A DNA stretch of 35,052 nucleotides from JAVHLK01 sp043806215 (GCA_043806215.1 JAZDHD010000026.1:1-35052); one strand, 5' to 3'. Positions 21,929 through 31,078 are shown, counted from the stretch's first letter. Translations and numbers: made by a program. Notes: generated from the sequence alone by a model not told the origin.

Positions 21929-23311
21929 TCAGTAGAGCCGTGAGGCATCGGGAGGTGTGAGTCGCCGGCCGATAACCATGCCTTCCAGCGAAAGGAGGCG
22001 TTGCTGCAAAACGGTCTCGAATCTGGGCTTGAGGTCGGAGGCAACAGCTGTAAGATTCTTGATGTATTTCACCGAAAGCGGGTTGATGTGACGGTTGTCG
22101 GCAAGCAGTTCAAAGTGAAGGTGCGGACCGGTGGCATACCCCGTGCGTCCCACCAATCCAATGCACTGCCGCTGTTTGACGCGCTGTCCTTTCCGGACCC
22201 GAAGATTCTGGAGATGTCCGTAACGGCTCTCGTAGCCGCTGTTGTGCTTAATGCAAACGAAGTTTCCGTAGCCCTTCTTCCATCCGGCATGCATGATGAC
22301 TCCCGATGCCACGGACCATATGGGCGTGCCCATGGGAGCTCCGTAATCGACTCCCTTGTGCATATGCCTCCTCCCGTCGATGGGGTGGACGCGTATGCCG
22401 TAGCCGGAGGTTTCCCGCATCACCCTCAAAGGCGTCCTGAGAAGGCTTTTCTTGAGTTCCACTCCCTTGTCGTCATAGTATTGCTTGTCAAAGAGAATGG
22501 CTACCTTTCGGCCGGTCCGGCTTCCATCATATACCGCGCAGAGTACCTCTCCGTAACCCGACGGCCGGTCGTCGGCGTATCTCCGTTCGAACAGCACCTT
22601 GCACGTGTCTCCCACGACGGACTCGGACTCGAAGTCGATGTCCCACTGAAATACGGTGATCAATTTGGCGACCAGGCCCATTCCTTCTCCCGCCCTAAGG
22701 ACCGATTGGGAGAGTGTGCCTTTCACGGGAATGGTTACCGTTTCGACCTTGTAGTCCAGGACGACCCGTTCTTTCCAGGAACGAATGCCGTTTTTCTCTT
22801 GCACCGCGTGGAAGACGTCGGCCGGATCGAGTTCCAAGGTTGCTTCGAGAAAAGCACCGGAAGCATCCAACGTAACGCCGTATCTCCTCGACGGTTTGAG
22901 GATGGTGTGTTCCGTGAAACGCGGGTTGTCGGTCTCCGCCCGTATCACGGAGACAAGGCTCTCGGCTACTTTGGCGGCCGAGGCCGCATCCGGCAGGTGG
23001 ATGCCGAGCAGGGAGAGCAGGGTGTCCCCCTGCCCGGTCAACTCGGTGATCTCCTGGGGCAGGCACGCGGGTTCGGGTTCGTTCGGAAGGGCCGCCGGAA
23101 GAGAGGACTCGGCAGCGGGTCCATCGGAAGGCGGAAACGCGGGAATATTACACGCGAGTGGAAACTGAGTCCCGAATGTCGACGAAAAGCAAAAATAGGC
23201 TCCCAGTCCTACGAATCCCACTGCAACGGCTGCGAGGAGGACCATCCTGGACGTGACGCCCAATCGTGGACCCTTTGACCGCACTATGTAGTGGTTTTTG
23301 CGTCCTACCAC
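21929..23311 (-). CDS. M23-family (LytM) zinc endopeptidase
   Basis: 460 aa. A membrane anchor (about residues 22-45) is followed by an exported part: a LysM/OapA-like region (LTGQGDTLLSLLGI..., about 92-150), a central domain, and a C-terminal peptidase M23 domain (about 300-410) with MHKGVDYGAPMGTPI and GPHLHFEL supplying the zinc His/Asp and catalytic His residues of LytM enzymes. These cleave peptide cross-links in peptidoglycan; all visible metal ligands are present, so it is probably active. The start is GTG at 23311. About 65 residues follow the peptidase domain and may be regulatory. Confidence 0.92.
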   Translation of the reverse strand: MVGRKNHYIVRSKGPRLGVTSRMVLLAAVAVGFVGLGAYFCFSSTFGTQFPLACNIPAFPPSDGPAAESSLPAALPNEPEPACLPQEITELTGQGDTLLSLLGIHLPDAASAAKVAESLVSVIRAETDNPRFTEHTILKPSRRYGVTLDASGAFLEATLELDPADVFHAVQEKNGIRSWKERVVLDYKVETVTIPVKGTLSQSVLRAGEGMGLVAKLITVFQWDIDFESESVVGDTCKVLFERRYADDRPSGYGEVLCAVYDGSRTGRKVAILFDKQYYDDKGVELKKSLLRTPLRVMRETSGYGIRVHPIDGRRHMHKGVDYGAPMGTPIWSVASGVIMHAGWKKGYGNFVCIKHNSGYESRYGHLQNLRVRKGQRVKQRQCIGLVGRTGYATGPHLHFELLADNRHINPLSVKYIKNLTAVASDLKPRFETVLQQRLLSLEGMVIGRRLTPPDASRLY

Positions 23312-23336
23312 GTCTTCTCGACACCTCTAGCGTAAA

Positions 23337-23365
23337 AACTTAGCATTAATCAGAACATCAGTCAA
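23337..23365 (-). promoter_or_regulatory. Putative promoter of the M23 peptidase gene
   Basis: Minus strand: TTGACT (23360-23365), 17-bp spacer, TAAGTT (23337-23342). The leader would be about 20 nt. Confidence 0.4.
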
Positions 23366-23540
23366 TCTCTATTTCCCGGCGGCCTGGCGAAAAGGCCGAC
23401 CCCTCCCGTCACGGCAGGAACATTTCGCACGACGGAGTGTCCTTTCTAGTAAAACAGGGTTAAGGGACCTCCATATCAATTTGTAAAATGGCGTAACATG
23501 CCGCTCTGGATGTGTGTTCCAGTGGAAGAGAGAGATTGCC

Positions 23541-23825
23541 ATGAAGAATGAGCAGAAAGCATGGCTGGACACGCACGCGGTGACGTGCCGAGTGTTCAAG
23601 GGTAGGTGGAGTATCCGTCATTGTCTCCGGATGTATCACGACATAAAGGACCTCAAGATTCAGATGTCGACCCGCGGGGGTGGGAAGGTTTACAGACACG
23701 AGTCCGCGTACAACCCGTGTGAGCACTGTAGTATTTTATCCCGTTACATAGAGGCCGAGCGGGAACTCGAGAACCAGTTCGACCAAAACCTCGAGGTGAC
23801 GTACAAGAAGGCGGTGGCGGGCTAG
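23541..23825 (+). CDS. Small four-cysteine protein (KGRW family, member 2)
   Basis: 94 aa. Paralogous to the product of 14472-14681: C16-x3-KGRW-x4-C28-L, then NPC60-x2-C63-S-IL, with the same AWL-(D/E)-x-H lead-in. The loop between the second and third cysteines is four residues longer and basic (MSTRGGGKVYRHESAY), and a 30-residue helical tail (SRYIEAERELENQFDQ) is added. The ATG at 23541 follows GAGAG at a usable distance; a GTG at 23514 is an alternative. It stands alone between the M23 and pseudokinase genes, both on the opposite strand. Function unknown. Confidence 0.75.
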   Translation: MKNEQKAWLDTHAVTCRVFKGRWSIRHCLRMYHDIKDLKIQMSTRGGGKVYRHESAYNPCEHCSILSRYIEAERELENQFDQNLEVTYKKAVAG

Positions 23826-23910
23826 CGTTCGGACACGCCGACCGGCGCCGGATGAGCGGTGAACGGGCCGGGCAATTCCCCGGCGGGGCGAATCGGTCCG
23901 GGGGCGACGA

Positions 23911-26900
23911 TCACTCGGAACTTCCGCTCCCGAGTCCATCCGTAAACTCTCTCTGCAACTCGGAAACGCTTTCCCAGCGGTTTTCCGGATCCTTTTCCAG
24001 ACAGCGCAGTATCAGCTTGTCCAGCCAACGGGGCAGCGCAGGATTGGTCAGACGAGGAGGAGACGCCTGGATGCGGGTGTGCTGAAACTTGTAATCATCG
24101 AAGCCCGGGCCCTCGAAGGGGTATTTGCCGGTGACCATGAAATGGAGCAGTGCACCCAGAGAATATACCTCGGATGATCTCTCCCGGATGCCTGCCGACC
24201 TCGAGCGGAAAAACTCCGGCGGCATCGTGGCGGGGTTCATTCCAGGCTCCTGCCAACGAGGCCGCCCGGCCCTCGTAAGATTCCTGAAAATTTGGGTATA
24301 TCCGAGATTCACGATCTTGCAGTCCGACAGGCCGCTGCCGACCAGTATCTGGTTTGGGTGAAGATGAAGATGAAAGGTCCTTCTGAGCCTTCCATCCAGT
24401 CCCTTAAAACTGTGAGCGTAACTTAGACTTTCCAGGATCTTACCGAAAATCTCCAGGGACTTGGCCAGTTCAAACGGCTTGCCGCGTTCCATCACCATTT
24501 CGAGATTGGCCGGGTAGGGTGGATGAATGAGACCGTTGGCGCCGCCCGGTCCGGCCACGGCCTCCTGGACGGGCAAGATGTTTTCGTGGACTATGTTGAA
24601 TCCCAATTCGCTTACCTGCCGCACAAAGTCCTTGATGATCGGAAACTCCAACAGTGACTTTCGGAACACGCGGATCAGTACGTCCCGACCAGTATTCACC
24701 TCCACCCCTGCATGGAAGTCCCCCCATCCGTCGCTGAAGATCTTGTCCAGGTCTTTGTACGCGAAACCGCCCGTACCGGGCAGGAAAAGCTCCTCCCGTT
24801 TGTACTGCGCGGCCATGCTCTTGGCATAGCCGGAAACAAATGTGGTTACGGCCTTTTCCTCGAAAGAGATGTCGCTGGAGGTGAGGTCCACATACTGACC
24901 CGGTTGCCTGGTAGCTTCCGCTGTTGGGGCCGGTGTCGGCGCTGGGGAACCGGGTTGCGATTTGACCGCCCGGGCCGATTCTTTGGATGAGGTCCCGGAT
25001 GTCTCGTGAGAAGACGACACGGGTTTTCCTCGGCCCCGAGGAGAGGCCGCTGCGTGCTTGACTGAACCCCGCCCGTCCCCGGAATCCTGAGAAGCGGCTT
25101 CCTTTGGAAGTATCAGGGGCTTACGACCGGAAGCCCGCGGCGACGGCCGCTTTTCTCCGGCGGGAGCAGGTCGGGCAGGCACGTTGTTGTTTGCGGGTTT
25201 ACTCTTGTCCTCACCCGCAGCCCTACCGGTGCGGGGGCTCTTGACATCGGCCGCGGGGGGCTCGGAGCGGGCGGGAGCCGGCCCGGGGACCTCCGGCCGG
25301 GGCATGGGGGGCTTCGGACGAGACGGAGGGGAGAGGGTCTGAGACCGGACCGCTTTAAGGCCCTTCACATAGGCGGCGATGACCGGGTCGGTAGGATTGA
25401 GGCGGGCAGCCTTCTCCAGAATCTCACGGGCTTCGGGGTTGTCGATTCTGTTATTGACGAGTTTCAGGGCCGTCAGGTGGACGATTGCGTTTCCGCCGCC
25501 GTCGGCAACCATTTTCAGGAGATTATGTTCCACGGCCATGTCGGTTGCCTTGTGCAGGAGTTCCTTATCTTGCGGTTTGAGCGAAATCAACGACAGCATG
25601 TGACCGAGTTGCTTTGCATATTCCCCCCGAAGGCCATAAGCATGAACCAGAGCACCCCGTAGGGGCGAGTTATTGGGTTCGATCTTGGAAAGCTTCTCGA
25701 AGAGCGCCACAGACTGATCGTCCGAGGATCCCTGCCTGATCAATTGCCTCAATATCCTTGAGTTGAGGTCCCGGTTGCCCTCCCGGATGGTTTGGTCCAC
25801 CAGATCGTTGTCGACGATGCAACGTGCAAGATCGGAGAGGTAATCATGGTTTGTGCCGTCTATCTCATGGAGTACGCGCAACCGCCCCATGTAGGCTTCC
25901 AAATCGCCCTTGGTGAGATAGACCGTACTGAGCATTTTATTAATTCCCACCGCTTTGGGCTGGAATTCTAGGACCTTTTCGTACACCGCCACGGCGTCGG
26001 GATTTACCTCGGACCGGGCCAGATAAATCTGCGCAATCTTCTTGATCACTATCGGGTTGCCTTCGGCAAGGGCTTCATGGACCTTGGCGTTTTCCACGTA
26101 TATCCGGGCGGCTTGGGCCATGTATTCATCCGATTGGCCCTTATCGAGCTGATTGAGGATAATGAGTTCGCTCACGGCTTTCCGATAATCGCCGCTTTCG
26201 CTGTAGATCTGCGATAGTATCGTGTGAAGACGCTTGTCCGTGCGGTCGTATTCGAGAGCTTTCAAATATACCCTCGCCGCCTCGGGAGTCATGGCCTTCA
26301 TCTCCAGGAGTTCCTCGCAAACGGCCTTGATGAGCGTCTTATTATTCGATTGGATGGCCGTATCCGTGTGACCTTCGCTCACCAGATAGCCCAGGGTGTC
26401 GTTGAAAACCGCCTCTCCGCCGCCTGATTCGATGAGTTCCATGGCATGGGTCAGAAGCTTGGCCGGTTCCTTGAGACGTCGGTACGTGTGGAAGAGCTTC
26501 GTATGAATTTCGATCCTTGTGTCGTGATCCTCTTCGCTTTCAAGGAGATCCTCATAAATGAGCGCGGCCTCGGCCTCCTTACCGAGGGCCATCATCAGGG
26601 AAGCTCCGAGTATGTGATCTTCCCGGTCCCTGAGGCCTCCCAGCGATCTCATCTTTTCCCAGGCCCGTGCCGCCTCCCGGAATTCCCCCAGCCCGTGGCA
26701 GCATACGCTCATCCGCCGGTACACGTCGGGATTCCGGACTTCGCCGCCGTGCAGGTCCAGAAAGCTTCTGAATTCCTTGAGTGCTCTCGAATAATCACCT
26801 TCCCGGAAGAGCTCTTCGGCGCGCTTGATCGACGCGGGAATGGAAACGGCCCGGGCCTCGGCAACCTTGGCTTTCCTTGCCCTGGTGATGAAGAACACTA

Positions 26901-27288
26901 TGCCGGCGATGCCCAAGACCGCAGCAATCGCAATGAGCACCGCCTTTACCGTAGAGGACAAGAGCCCTTTGTCCTTTGGAACTTCCCATGGGCGGGTATG
27001 CTCTTTGAGTACATAACCGGTGACGCCTGCATCCGGCAGGTTGATTGCGATAAAGTCGTCCTTGGTTCCCAGGACCTCGTGGATGGCTCCGTTGAACGCG
27101 ACATCCAGCATCTCCGATGTCTGGGATGGTTGACTATATATTTTGGTGGAGAGTCCGTCCGGGGCTACTATCTGAACCGCGGTGCGTTGCTGTCCCAGGC
27201 CGATGCCGGGCGTCGAGGCTCCCCATACGACTATGAGGGAATACATTAGAACCACAAGGATGGATTTTCTCGACGGAAGACTTTTCAA
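23911..27288 (-). CDS. Membrane TPR protein with C-terminal pseudokinase domain
   Basis: 1125 aa. A signal-like segment (1-33), an exported SH3-like domain (about 35-105), a membrane helix (about 115-137), a long TPR array (about 150-650), a Pro/Lys/Ser-rich linker (650-840), and a protein-kinase fold (about 860-1120). In the kinase fold the HRDLKPxN motif is HLHLHPNQ (973-980), DFG is NLG (994-996), and the VAIK lysine is Arg (VLIRVF). All three catalytic positions are lost while the fold landmarks MPPEF, EVYSLGALLHFMVTGKYPF and CLEKDPENRW remain, so it is a pseudokinase. The start is TTG at 27288 with GAGG upstream. It probably senses an envelope signal and recruits partners inside the cell. 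Confidence 0.88.
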   Translation of the reverse strand: MKSLPSRKSILVVLMYSLIVVWGASTPGIGLGQQRTAVQIVAPDGLSTKIYSQPSQTSEMLDVAFNGAIHEVLGTKDDFIAINLPDAGVTGYVLKEHTRPWEVPKDKGLLSSTVKAVLIAIAAVLGIAGIVFFITRARKAKVAEARAVSIPASIKRAEELFREGDYSRALKEFRSFLDLHGGEVRNPDVYRRMSVCCHGLGEFREAARAWEKMRSLGGLRDREDHILGASLMMALGKEAEAALIYEDLLESEEDHDTRIEIHTKLFHTYRRLKEPAKLLTHAMELIESGGGEAVFNDTLGYLVSEGHTDTAIQSNNKTLIKAVCEELLEMKAMTPEAARVYLKALEYDRTDKRLHTILSQIYSESGDYRKAVSELIILNQLDKGQSDEYMAQAARIYVENAKVHEALAEGNPIVIKKIAQIYLARSEVNPDAVAVYEKVLEFQPKAVGINKMLSTVYLTKGDLEAYMGRLRVLHEIDGTNHDYLSDLARCIVDNDLVDQTIREGNRDLNSRILRQLIRQGSSDDQSVALFEKLSKIEPNNSPLRGALVHAYGLRGEYAKQLGHMLSLISLKPQDKELLHKATDMAVEHNLLKMVADGGGNAIVHLTALKLVNNRIDNPEAREILEKAARLNPTDPVIAAYVKGLKAVRSQTLSPPSRPKPPMPRPEVPGPAPARSEPPAADVKSPRTGRAAGEDKSKPANNNVPARPAPAGEKRPSPRASGRKPLILPKEAASQDSGDGRGSVKHAAASPRGRGKPVSSSHETSGTSSKESARAVKSQPGSPAPTPAPTAEATRQPGQYVDLTSSDISFEEKAVTTFVSGYAKSMAAQYKREELFLPGTGGFAYKDLDKIFSDGWGDFHAGVEVNTGRDVLIRVFRKSLLEFPIIKDFVRQVSELGFNIVHENILPVQEAVAGPGGANGLIHPPYPANLEMVMERGKPFELAKSLEIFGKILESLSYAHSFKGLDGRLRRTFHLHLHPNQILVGSGLSDCKIVNLGYTQIFRNLTRAGRPRWQEPGMNPATMPPEFFRSRSAGIRERSSEVYSLGALLHFMVTGKYPFEGPGFDDYKFQHTRIQASPPRLTNPALPRWLDKLILRCLEKDPENRWESVSELQREFTDGLGSGSSE

Positions 27289-27431
27289 TGGTATTCCCTC
27301 ATTGCGGGCGCGTGTCTATATTATGGTTGTTAAAACATTGAGTTCAGCTTACCATGAAAGGCATCCACGAGCAAACCTCAATGCCGGCAAAACATAACGT
27401 GGGAATTCTTATTTGGGAGAAGAACAAGACT

Positions 27432-28583
27432 ATGGACCAGGCACTGACTTTCGAACAAGGACCGATCCGTCCGCCAAGTGAAGCAGGAAGTCTCCTGATT
27501 CGCGTAACCAGGAATTGTCCTTGGAACCGGTGCGCATTCTGCGGCACATATACGGGAAAGAAGTTTTCCCGTCGATCCGTTGAAGAGATAAAGGCCGATG
27601 TGGACGCGGCTAAGGCCGTGGCCGACCGTATCAAGGAGATGTCTTGGGAACTCGGCGAGGGCGGCGCGATGAGCCGCCGCGTTCTCACGCGTGTGGTCCA
27701 AGACCCGGCGCTCCCCGACTCGTTCCGCTCCGTGGCACTGTGGCAGGCTTCCGGCGGAGACACCGTATTCCTGCAGGATGCGAATTCGCTGATGCTTTCC
27801 ACCGTTTCCCTGCTTGAAATCCTGAATCATATTCGAAAGACCTTTCCCGGCGTCCAACGGATAACGTCCTATGCAAGGGCCCTGACGCTCAAAGGAAAGT
27901 CGGTTGAAGAGTATAAGCGGCTCAAAGAGGCCGGACTGGTGCGGTTGCATGTGGGCATGGAATCGGGGTCCGACAGGGTCCTGAAGATGATAGACAAAGG
28001 TTGCACCGCGCGTCACCTCATCGATGGGGGAAGGAAGGTCGTAGCCGCGGGAGTCTCACTGTGCTTGTACATTATGCCGGGTATCGGCGGGGTGGAGATG
28101 TCCCGGGAGCATGCGTTGGAATCCGCGAGGGTGGTAAACGCCATAAACCCCGGGTACGTGAGGTTCCGGTCACTCTACGTGCGGCGGCGGTCGGATCTCG
28201 TGAACCTGGTTCAAGAGGGTAGCTTCAAGCCCCCCTCGGAAGATGAAATGGTCCGTGAAATACGAACGCTCATCGAGAATCTTGACGGAATCACCACCAC
28301 GGTCGTGAGTGATCACATTCTCAACCTGTTGGAGGAAGTTGCAGGAAAGCTGCCTGAAGACAAAGCACGGATGCTCGCCGTCATCGACGATTACCTGAAC
28401 CTTGCCGAAGAGGACCGGCTCCTGTTCCAACTCGGGAGACGAGGAGGGGGGCCGGCAACCATGGAAGACTTCCGTCAACCGGGAGTGCGGGCGCGTCTGG
28501 AAGCGGCGAGACTGCAAATCGAGTCGGAGAACCCCGGAGGTCTCCCGGAGTACATTGATTCGATCAAGATGAGGTTCGTCTAG
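27432..28583 (+). CDS. Radical SAM protein (CxxxxCxxC type)
   Basis: 383 aa. The iron-sulfur motif is C29-PWNR-C34-AF-C37, in RVTRNCPWNRCAFCGTYTG. Downstream is a HemN/Elp3-like core: LQDANSLML, ITSYARALTLKGKS, GLVRLHVGMESGSDRVLKMI and LCLYIMPGIGG. The C-terminal part is helical. Such proteins make a 5'-deoxyadenosyl radical; the substrate cannot be told from sequence. There are in-frame ATGs at 27354 and 27381; 27432 was chosen because it has GGGAGAAG upstream and leaves the usual short distance to the cysteine cluster. Divergent from the pseudokinase gene, with 143 bp between. Confidence 0.85.
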   Translation: MDQALTFEQGPIRPPSEAGSLLIRVTRNCPWNRCAFCGTYTGKKFSRRSVEEIKADVDAAKAVADRIKEMSWELGEGGAMSRRVLTRVVQDPALPDSFRSVALWQASGGDTVFLQDANSLMLSTVSLLEILNHIRKTFPGVQRITSYARALTLKGKSVEEYKRLKEAGLVRLHVGMESGSDRVLKMIDKGCTARHLIDGGRKVVAAGVSLCLYIMPGIGGVEMSREHALESARVVNAINPGYVRFRSLYVRRRSDLVNLVQEGSFKPPSEDEMVREIRTLIENLDGITTTVVSDHILNLLEEVAGKLPEDKARMLAVIDDYLNLAEEDRLLFQLGRRGGGPATMEDFRQPGVRARLEAARLQIESENPGGLPEYIDSIKMRFV

Positions 28584-28627
28584 CGAAAGGACGGGCCGTC
28601 TTGCCGGCTTCTTATCCTCCAGGCTCC

Positions 28628-28752
28628 TCGGCATAACCCCCCCATGATCGAGGCGCTCACAACCGACCATGAAAGGCCCCGGACTCCGGGCAGAAGACCG
28701 GGCAGAGCCCGGCAGATAGGCATTCCCAGGCAGGAGCCCGGGAACGAGAAAG
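28628..28752. repeat. Dispersed repeat module C, copy 2, with truncated module A
   Basis: Starts CGGCATAACCCCCCC and runs to CCCGGGAACGAGAA; direct copy of 20853-20980. In both copies the sequence leaves module A at the same place. Confidence 0.8.
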
Positions 28753-28787
28753 AGAGTCGCTTTGTGAAACGGTGAGACGGTGAGACG

Positions 28788-28863
28788 GCAATCGGGGACA
28801 CGATTCCGAGTTTCGCGAGGTCGCATGGCGCCGTTCGCAAAATCGGATCATGTCCCCGATTGC
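28788..28863. repeat. GGGGACA palindromic element, copy 2
   Basis: 76 bp. The arms are GCAATCGGGGACACGATTCC and its near-complement ending TGTCCCCGATTGC. Compared with 17772-17849 it is the same element in opposite orientation; even the central GGTCGCATGGCGCCG is shared as its complement. Confidence 0.88.
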
Positions 28864-28976
28864 CTGCGGCTGTGGCCGCCCGGGTAGGCACGGGGGCCTA
28901 CCCCTACGAGAACGAGAAGGAAGAGGACTTTCAGACTAATACGGCCGCATAACAACACCCTGAGCCGTCTTCCCGG

Positions 28977-29010
28977 CGAACCGCCATGACGGGCCGGTCA
29001 CGGCGGTTCG
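28977..29010 (-). terminator. Long stem-loop after the S41 protease gene
   Basis: CGAACCGCC / GGCGGTTCG pair perfectly around an inner TGAC-GGGCCG-GTCA, giving a 13-bp stem with one mismatch, 11 bp beyond the stop codon. No U-tract follows, so termination is uncertain. Confidence 0.45.
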
Positions 29011-29021
29011 GCACGGGGGGG

Positions 29022-30383
29022 TTACTCTTCGGGATCGTTTAACGCCGTTTCAGGAACTACGGCCTTTTTCTTCTGCTCCTGTTTGAAATCCTTCACCGTC
29101 TTGTCGGATTTGAGCCATTCCAATGCGGCCGCGACAACCGGATCTTTCTTGAGATCTTCCGTGCTCTCCGGGCGGAATCTACTTTTCTTCCGCGACTTCT
29201 TGTCCTTGTCCTTGTCCTTATCCTTGTCCTTGTCCCTATTCTTATTCTTCAGTTCCTCTTCGATTTCGTCGTCTTCCTGTTTCTGCACTTCCGTCTTCAA
29301 GTCCACGTCGGGCTGTATGCCCTTCTGCTGAATGTGCCGTCCCTTCGGCGTGTAATAGTATGCAGTGGTGAGTCTAAGGCCGGACCCGTTGTCGAGGGGG
29401 ATGATCGTCTGGACGGATGCCTTGCCGAAGGATTTGGTACCAAAGATAATCGCCCGGTCATTATCTTGCAAGGCGCCGGCCACGATCTCCGAAGCGCTTG
29501 CACTTCCTCCGTTAATGAGAACGGCCGTCTTGAAGTCGTAATGCTTCCCGGTGGTCGTAGCCCGGAACTCCATACGCTGGTCTTTTACACGGCCGTCCGT
29601 GTAGACGATCAAGCCTTTATCGATGAACAGATTCGACACCTTTACGGCCTGATCCAGCAGTCCTCCCGGATTGTTGCGCAGGTCCAGGATCATGCCCTTT
29701 ACGGGTTTTTCGGCGGACAACTCGTCTATGGCCTTCTTGAGGTCGACATCGGTGTTGTCCTGGAAGCTCACCACCCGTACGTAGGGATAATCTTCATCAA
29801 AAGATTGTTTCTTGACGGACTTCACGTGGATGATATCCCGGGTGATCGTGAAGTCCTTGAACTTCCGGAATCCTTCCCGCATTACGGTGATGGTCACGTC
29901 GGTCCCTTTGGGACCCCTCATCTTTTTCACCGCTTGCAGAAGCGAGATGCTCTTGGTGGACTCGCCGTTAATTTTGACGATCTTGTCTCCGGGCTTAAGG
30001 CCGACCTTGTACGCGGGTGTGTCCTCAATGGGCGATACGATGGTGAGTACGCCGTTTTCGAGAGTGATCTCTATGCCCAGCCCGCCGAACTCTCCCTTGG
30101 TCTCGTCCTGAAGCTCCTTGAAAAGGTCTTCGGTGAGAAACGACGAATGAGGGTCAAGGGACTGCAGCATGCCGTTGATCGCGCCTTGAATCAGTTCCTT
30201 GTCCGTGACCTCTTTGACATAATTCTTTTGGACGATACCCATAACATCTCGGAAGAGACGTAATTGCTTATAGTCAGGGGACTTGGCGCCTGCGTTGTTG
30301 CTGAACAACAGACCGGCGACGAGCGCGAGTCCGACGAGAATAATGGGTAACGCGGTTGATCGAGCGGGCCTAACTATCGCCAT
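29022..30383 (-). CDS. S41 C-terminal processing peptidase (CtpA type)
   Basis: 453 aa. An N-terminal export signal (about residues 10-33) is followed by a helical region (DPHSSFL), a PDZ domain (about 90-175, GLGIEI...PGDKIVKINGES) and the protease domain. The Ser-Lys-Gln triad is read as Ser296 (GGSASASEI), Lys321 and Gln325 (SFGKASVQ), with the expected spacing of 25 and 4. Such periplasmic enzymes trim C-termini, often of cell-wall hydrolase or photosystem-like targets. The C-terminal tail contains (Lys-Asp)n encoded by a hexanucleotide repeat. The GGAGG site sits in the palindrome GGGAGG-A-CCTCCC. Confidence 0.95.
   Translation of the reverse strand: MAIVRPARSTALPIILVGLALVAGLLFSNNAGAKSPDYKQLRLFRDVMGIVQKNYVKEVTDKELIQGAINGMLQSLDPHSSFLTEDLFKELQDETKGEFGGLGIEITLENGVLTIVSPIEDTPAYKVGLKPGDKIVKINGESTKSISLLQAVKKMRGPKGTDVTITVMREGFRKFKDFTITRDIIHVKSVKKQSFDEDYPYVRVVSFQDNTDVDLKKAIDELSAEKPVKGMILDLRNNPGGLLDQAVKVSNLFIDKGLIVYTDGRVKDQRMEFRATTTGKHYDFKTAVLINGGSASASEIVAGALQDNDRAIIFGTKSFGKASVQTIIPLDNGSGLRLTTAYYYTPKGRHIQQKGIQPDVDLKTEVQKQEDDEIEEELKNKNRDKDKDKDKDKDKKSRKKSRFRPESTEDLKKDPVVAAALEWLKSDKTVKDFKQEQKKKAVVPETALNDPEE
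29200..29235 (-). repeat. Hexanucleotide microsatellite (6 units) in the S41 gene
   Basis: Six TTGTCC units on the plus strand (one reads TTATCC) encode alternating Lys-Asp. Gain or loss of a unit keeps the frame, so only tail length would vary. Confidence 0.85.
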
Positions 30384-30447
30384 GGGAGGACCTCCCCGTG
30401 TGGTGTTGCAGGAGTTTCCGAAAAAGTCTCCGCCACAGAAGCCACAA

Positions 30448-30476
30448 ATGATATCATACGCCTCGCGTTGTCACAA
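30448..30476 (-). promoter_or_regulatory. Promoter of the S41 protease gene
   Basis: Minus strand: TTGTGA (30471-30476), 17-bp spacer, TATCAT (30448-30453) with the extended -10 TGA directly before it. Leader about 58 nt. Confidence 0.55.
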
Positions 30477-30504
30477 GCGATGGACGGAAGGAAGGAACAA
30501 AGAG

Positions 30505-31017
30505 ATGAAGGACTCCGGTTACCGTGTGGATCCACGACTGATCCCTCCCACGGCGCTTGCCATGACATTCGGCATCGTACTGCCGTGCCTTGAAGGGCCC
30601 GTAAAAAGGGGATTCCTGATGCTCTTGCTCCTCGCGCCGTTCTTCTACCTGGGTGCAGAGATATTGGCAAGAAAAATTGTTGTCGATGAGACAGGGATCA
30701 CCATCTCGAAGTTCCTGAGATCCGTCCGGCTGGAATGGGCGGAAATTCAGTCGTTGGACGCAGTACGGTCCGGTAGTAAGGTTTTTCTCATCCTTTTGGG
30801 CGACCGGGGACGTCCGGTCCTTATCACCAATACGATCCGGTCGTTTCGGGAACTGGCGGACCGGGTGATGGAATATGTGCCCGCGGCAAGGATAGCCGAC
30901 GGAGCGGCACAGATCTTGTCCGAGCCTCCTTCCAAGACGGGCCCGCTCGTCCAGGCATGGATCGTGTGCCTGGTTCTGGGGGGACTGGTTGTGGGCAAGA
31001 TACTGGGATTCGGGTGA
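30505..31017 (+). CDS. Membrane protein with bacterial PH-like domain
   Basis: 170 aa. Two hydrophobic segments near the start (about residues 12-50: LIPPTALAMTFGIVLPC, FLMLLLLAPFFYLGAEILA), then a beta-rich stretch of bacterial PH-domain type (KIVVDETGITISKFLRSVRL, EWAEIQSLDAV, SKVFLILLG, PVLITNTIRSFRELADRVM), then a C-terminal membrane helix (AWIVCLVLGGLVVGKILG). The ATG has AAGGA upstream; earlier in-frame starts fall in the S41 promoter region. Divergent from the S41 gene. Function unknown; bacterial PH proteins often aid membrane assembly. Confidence 0.75.
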   Translation: MKDSGYRVDPRLIPPTALAMTFGIVLPCLEGPVKRGFLMLLLLAPFFYLGAEILARKIVVDETGITISKFLRSVRLEWAEIQSLDAVRSGSKVFLILLGDRGRPVLITNTIRSFRELADRVMEYVPAARIADGAAQILSEPPSKTGPLVQAWIVCLVLGGLVVGKILGFG

Positions 31018-31049
31018 TTCGGCGGGACGGGGGGACGGACGGAATTTTC

Positions 31050-31078
31050 TTGACACCCGGTAATGGTAACGATAGGGT
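31050..31078 (+). promoter_or_regulatory. Putative promoter of the MBL hydrolase gene
   Basis: TTGACA (31050-31055), 17-bp spacer, TAGGGT (31073-31078), about 29 nt from the predicted start point to the ATG at 31114. Confidence 0.42.

Larger units (their letters stand above)
28584..29021. other. Convergent intergenic region with repeats
   Basis: About 440 bp with module C (28628-28752), a GGGGACA palindrome (28788-28863) and a long hairpin (28977-29010). The remainder (28864-28976) has a short GTAGG/CCTAC inverted pair but no gene. Confidence 0.7.

Noticed and set aside
22001..23278. A 425-aa open frame on the plus strand
   Set aside because: It is fully antisense to the M23 peptidase, which has clear catalytic motifs; the antisense product has no recognisable features.
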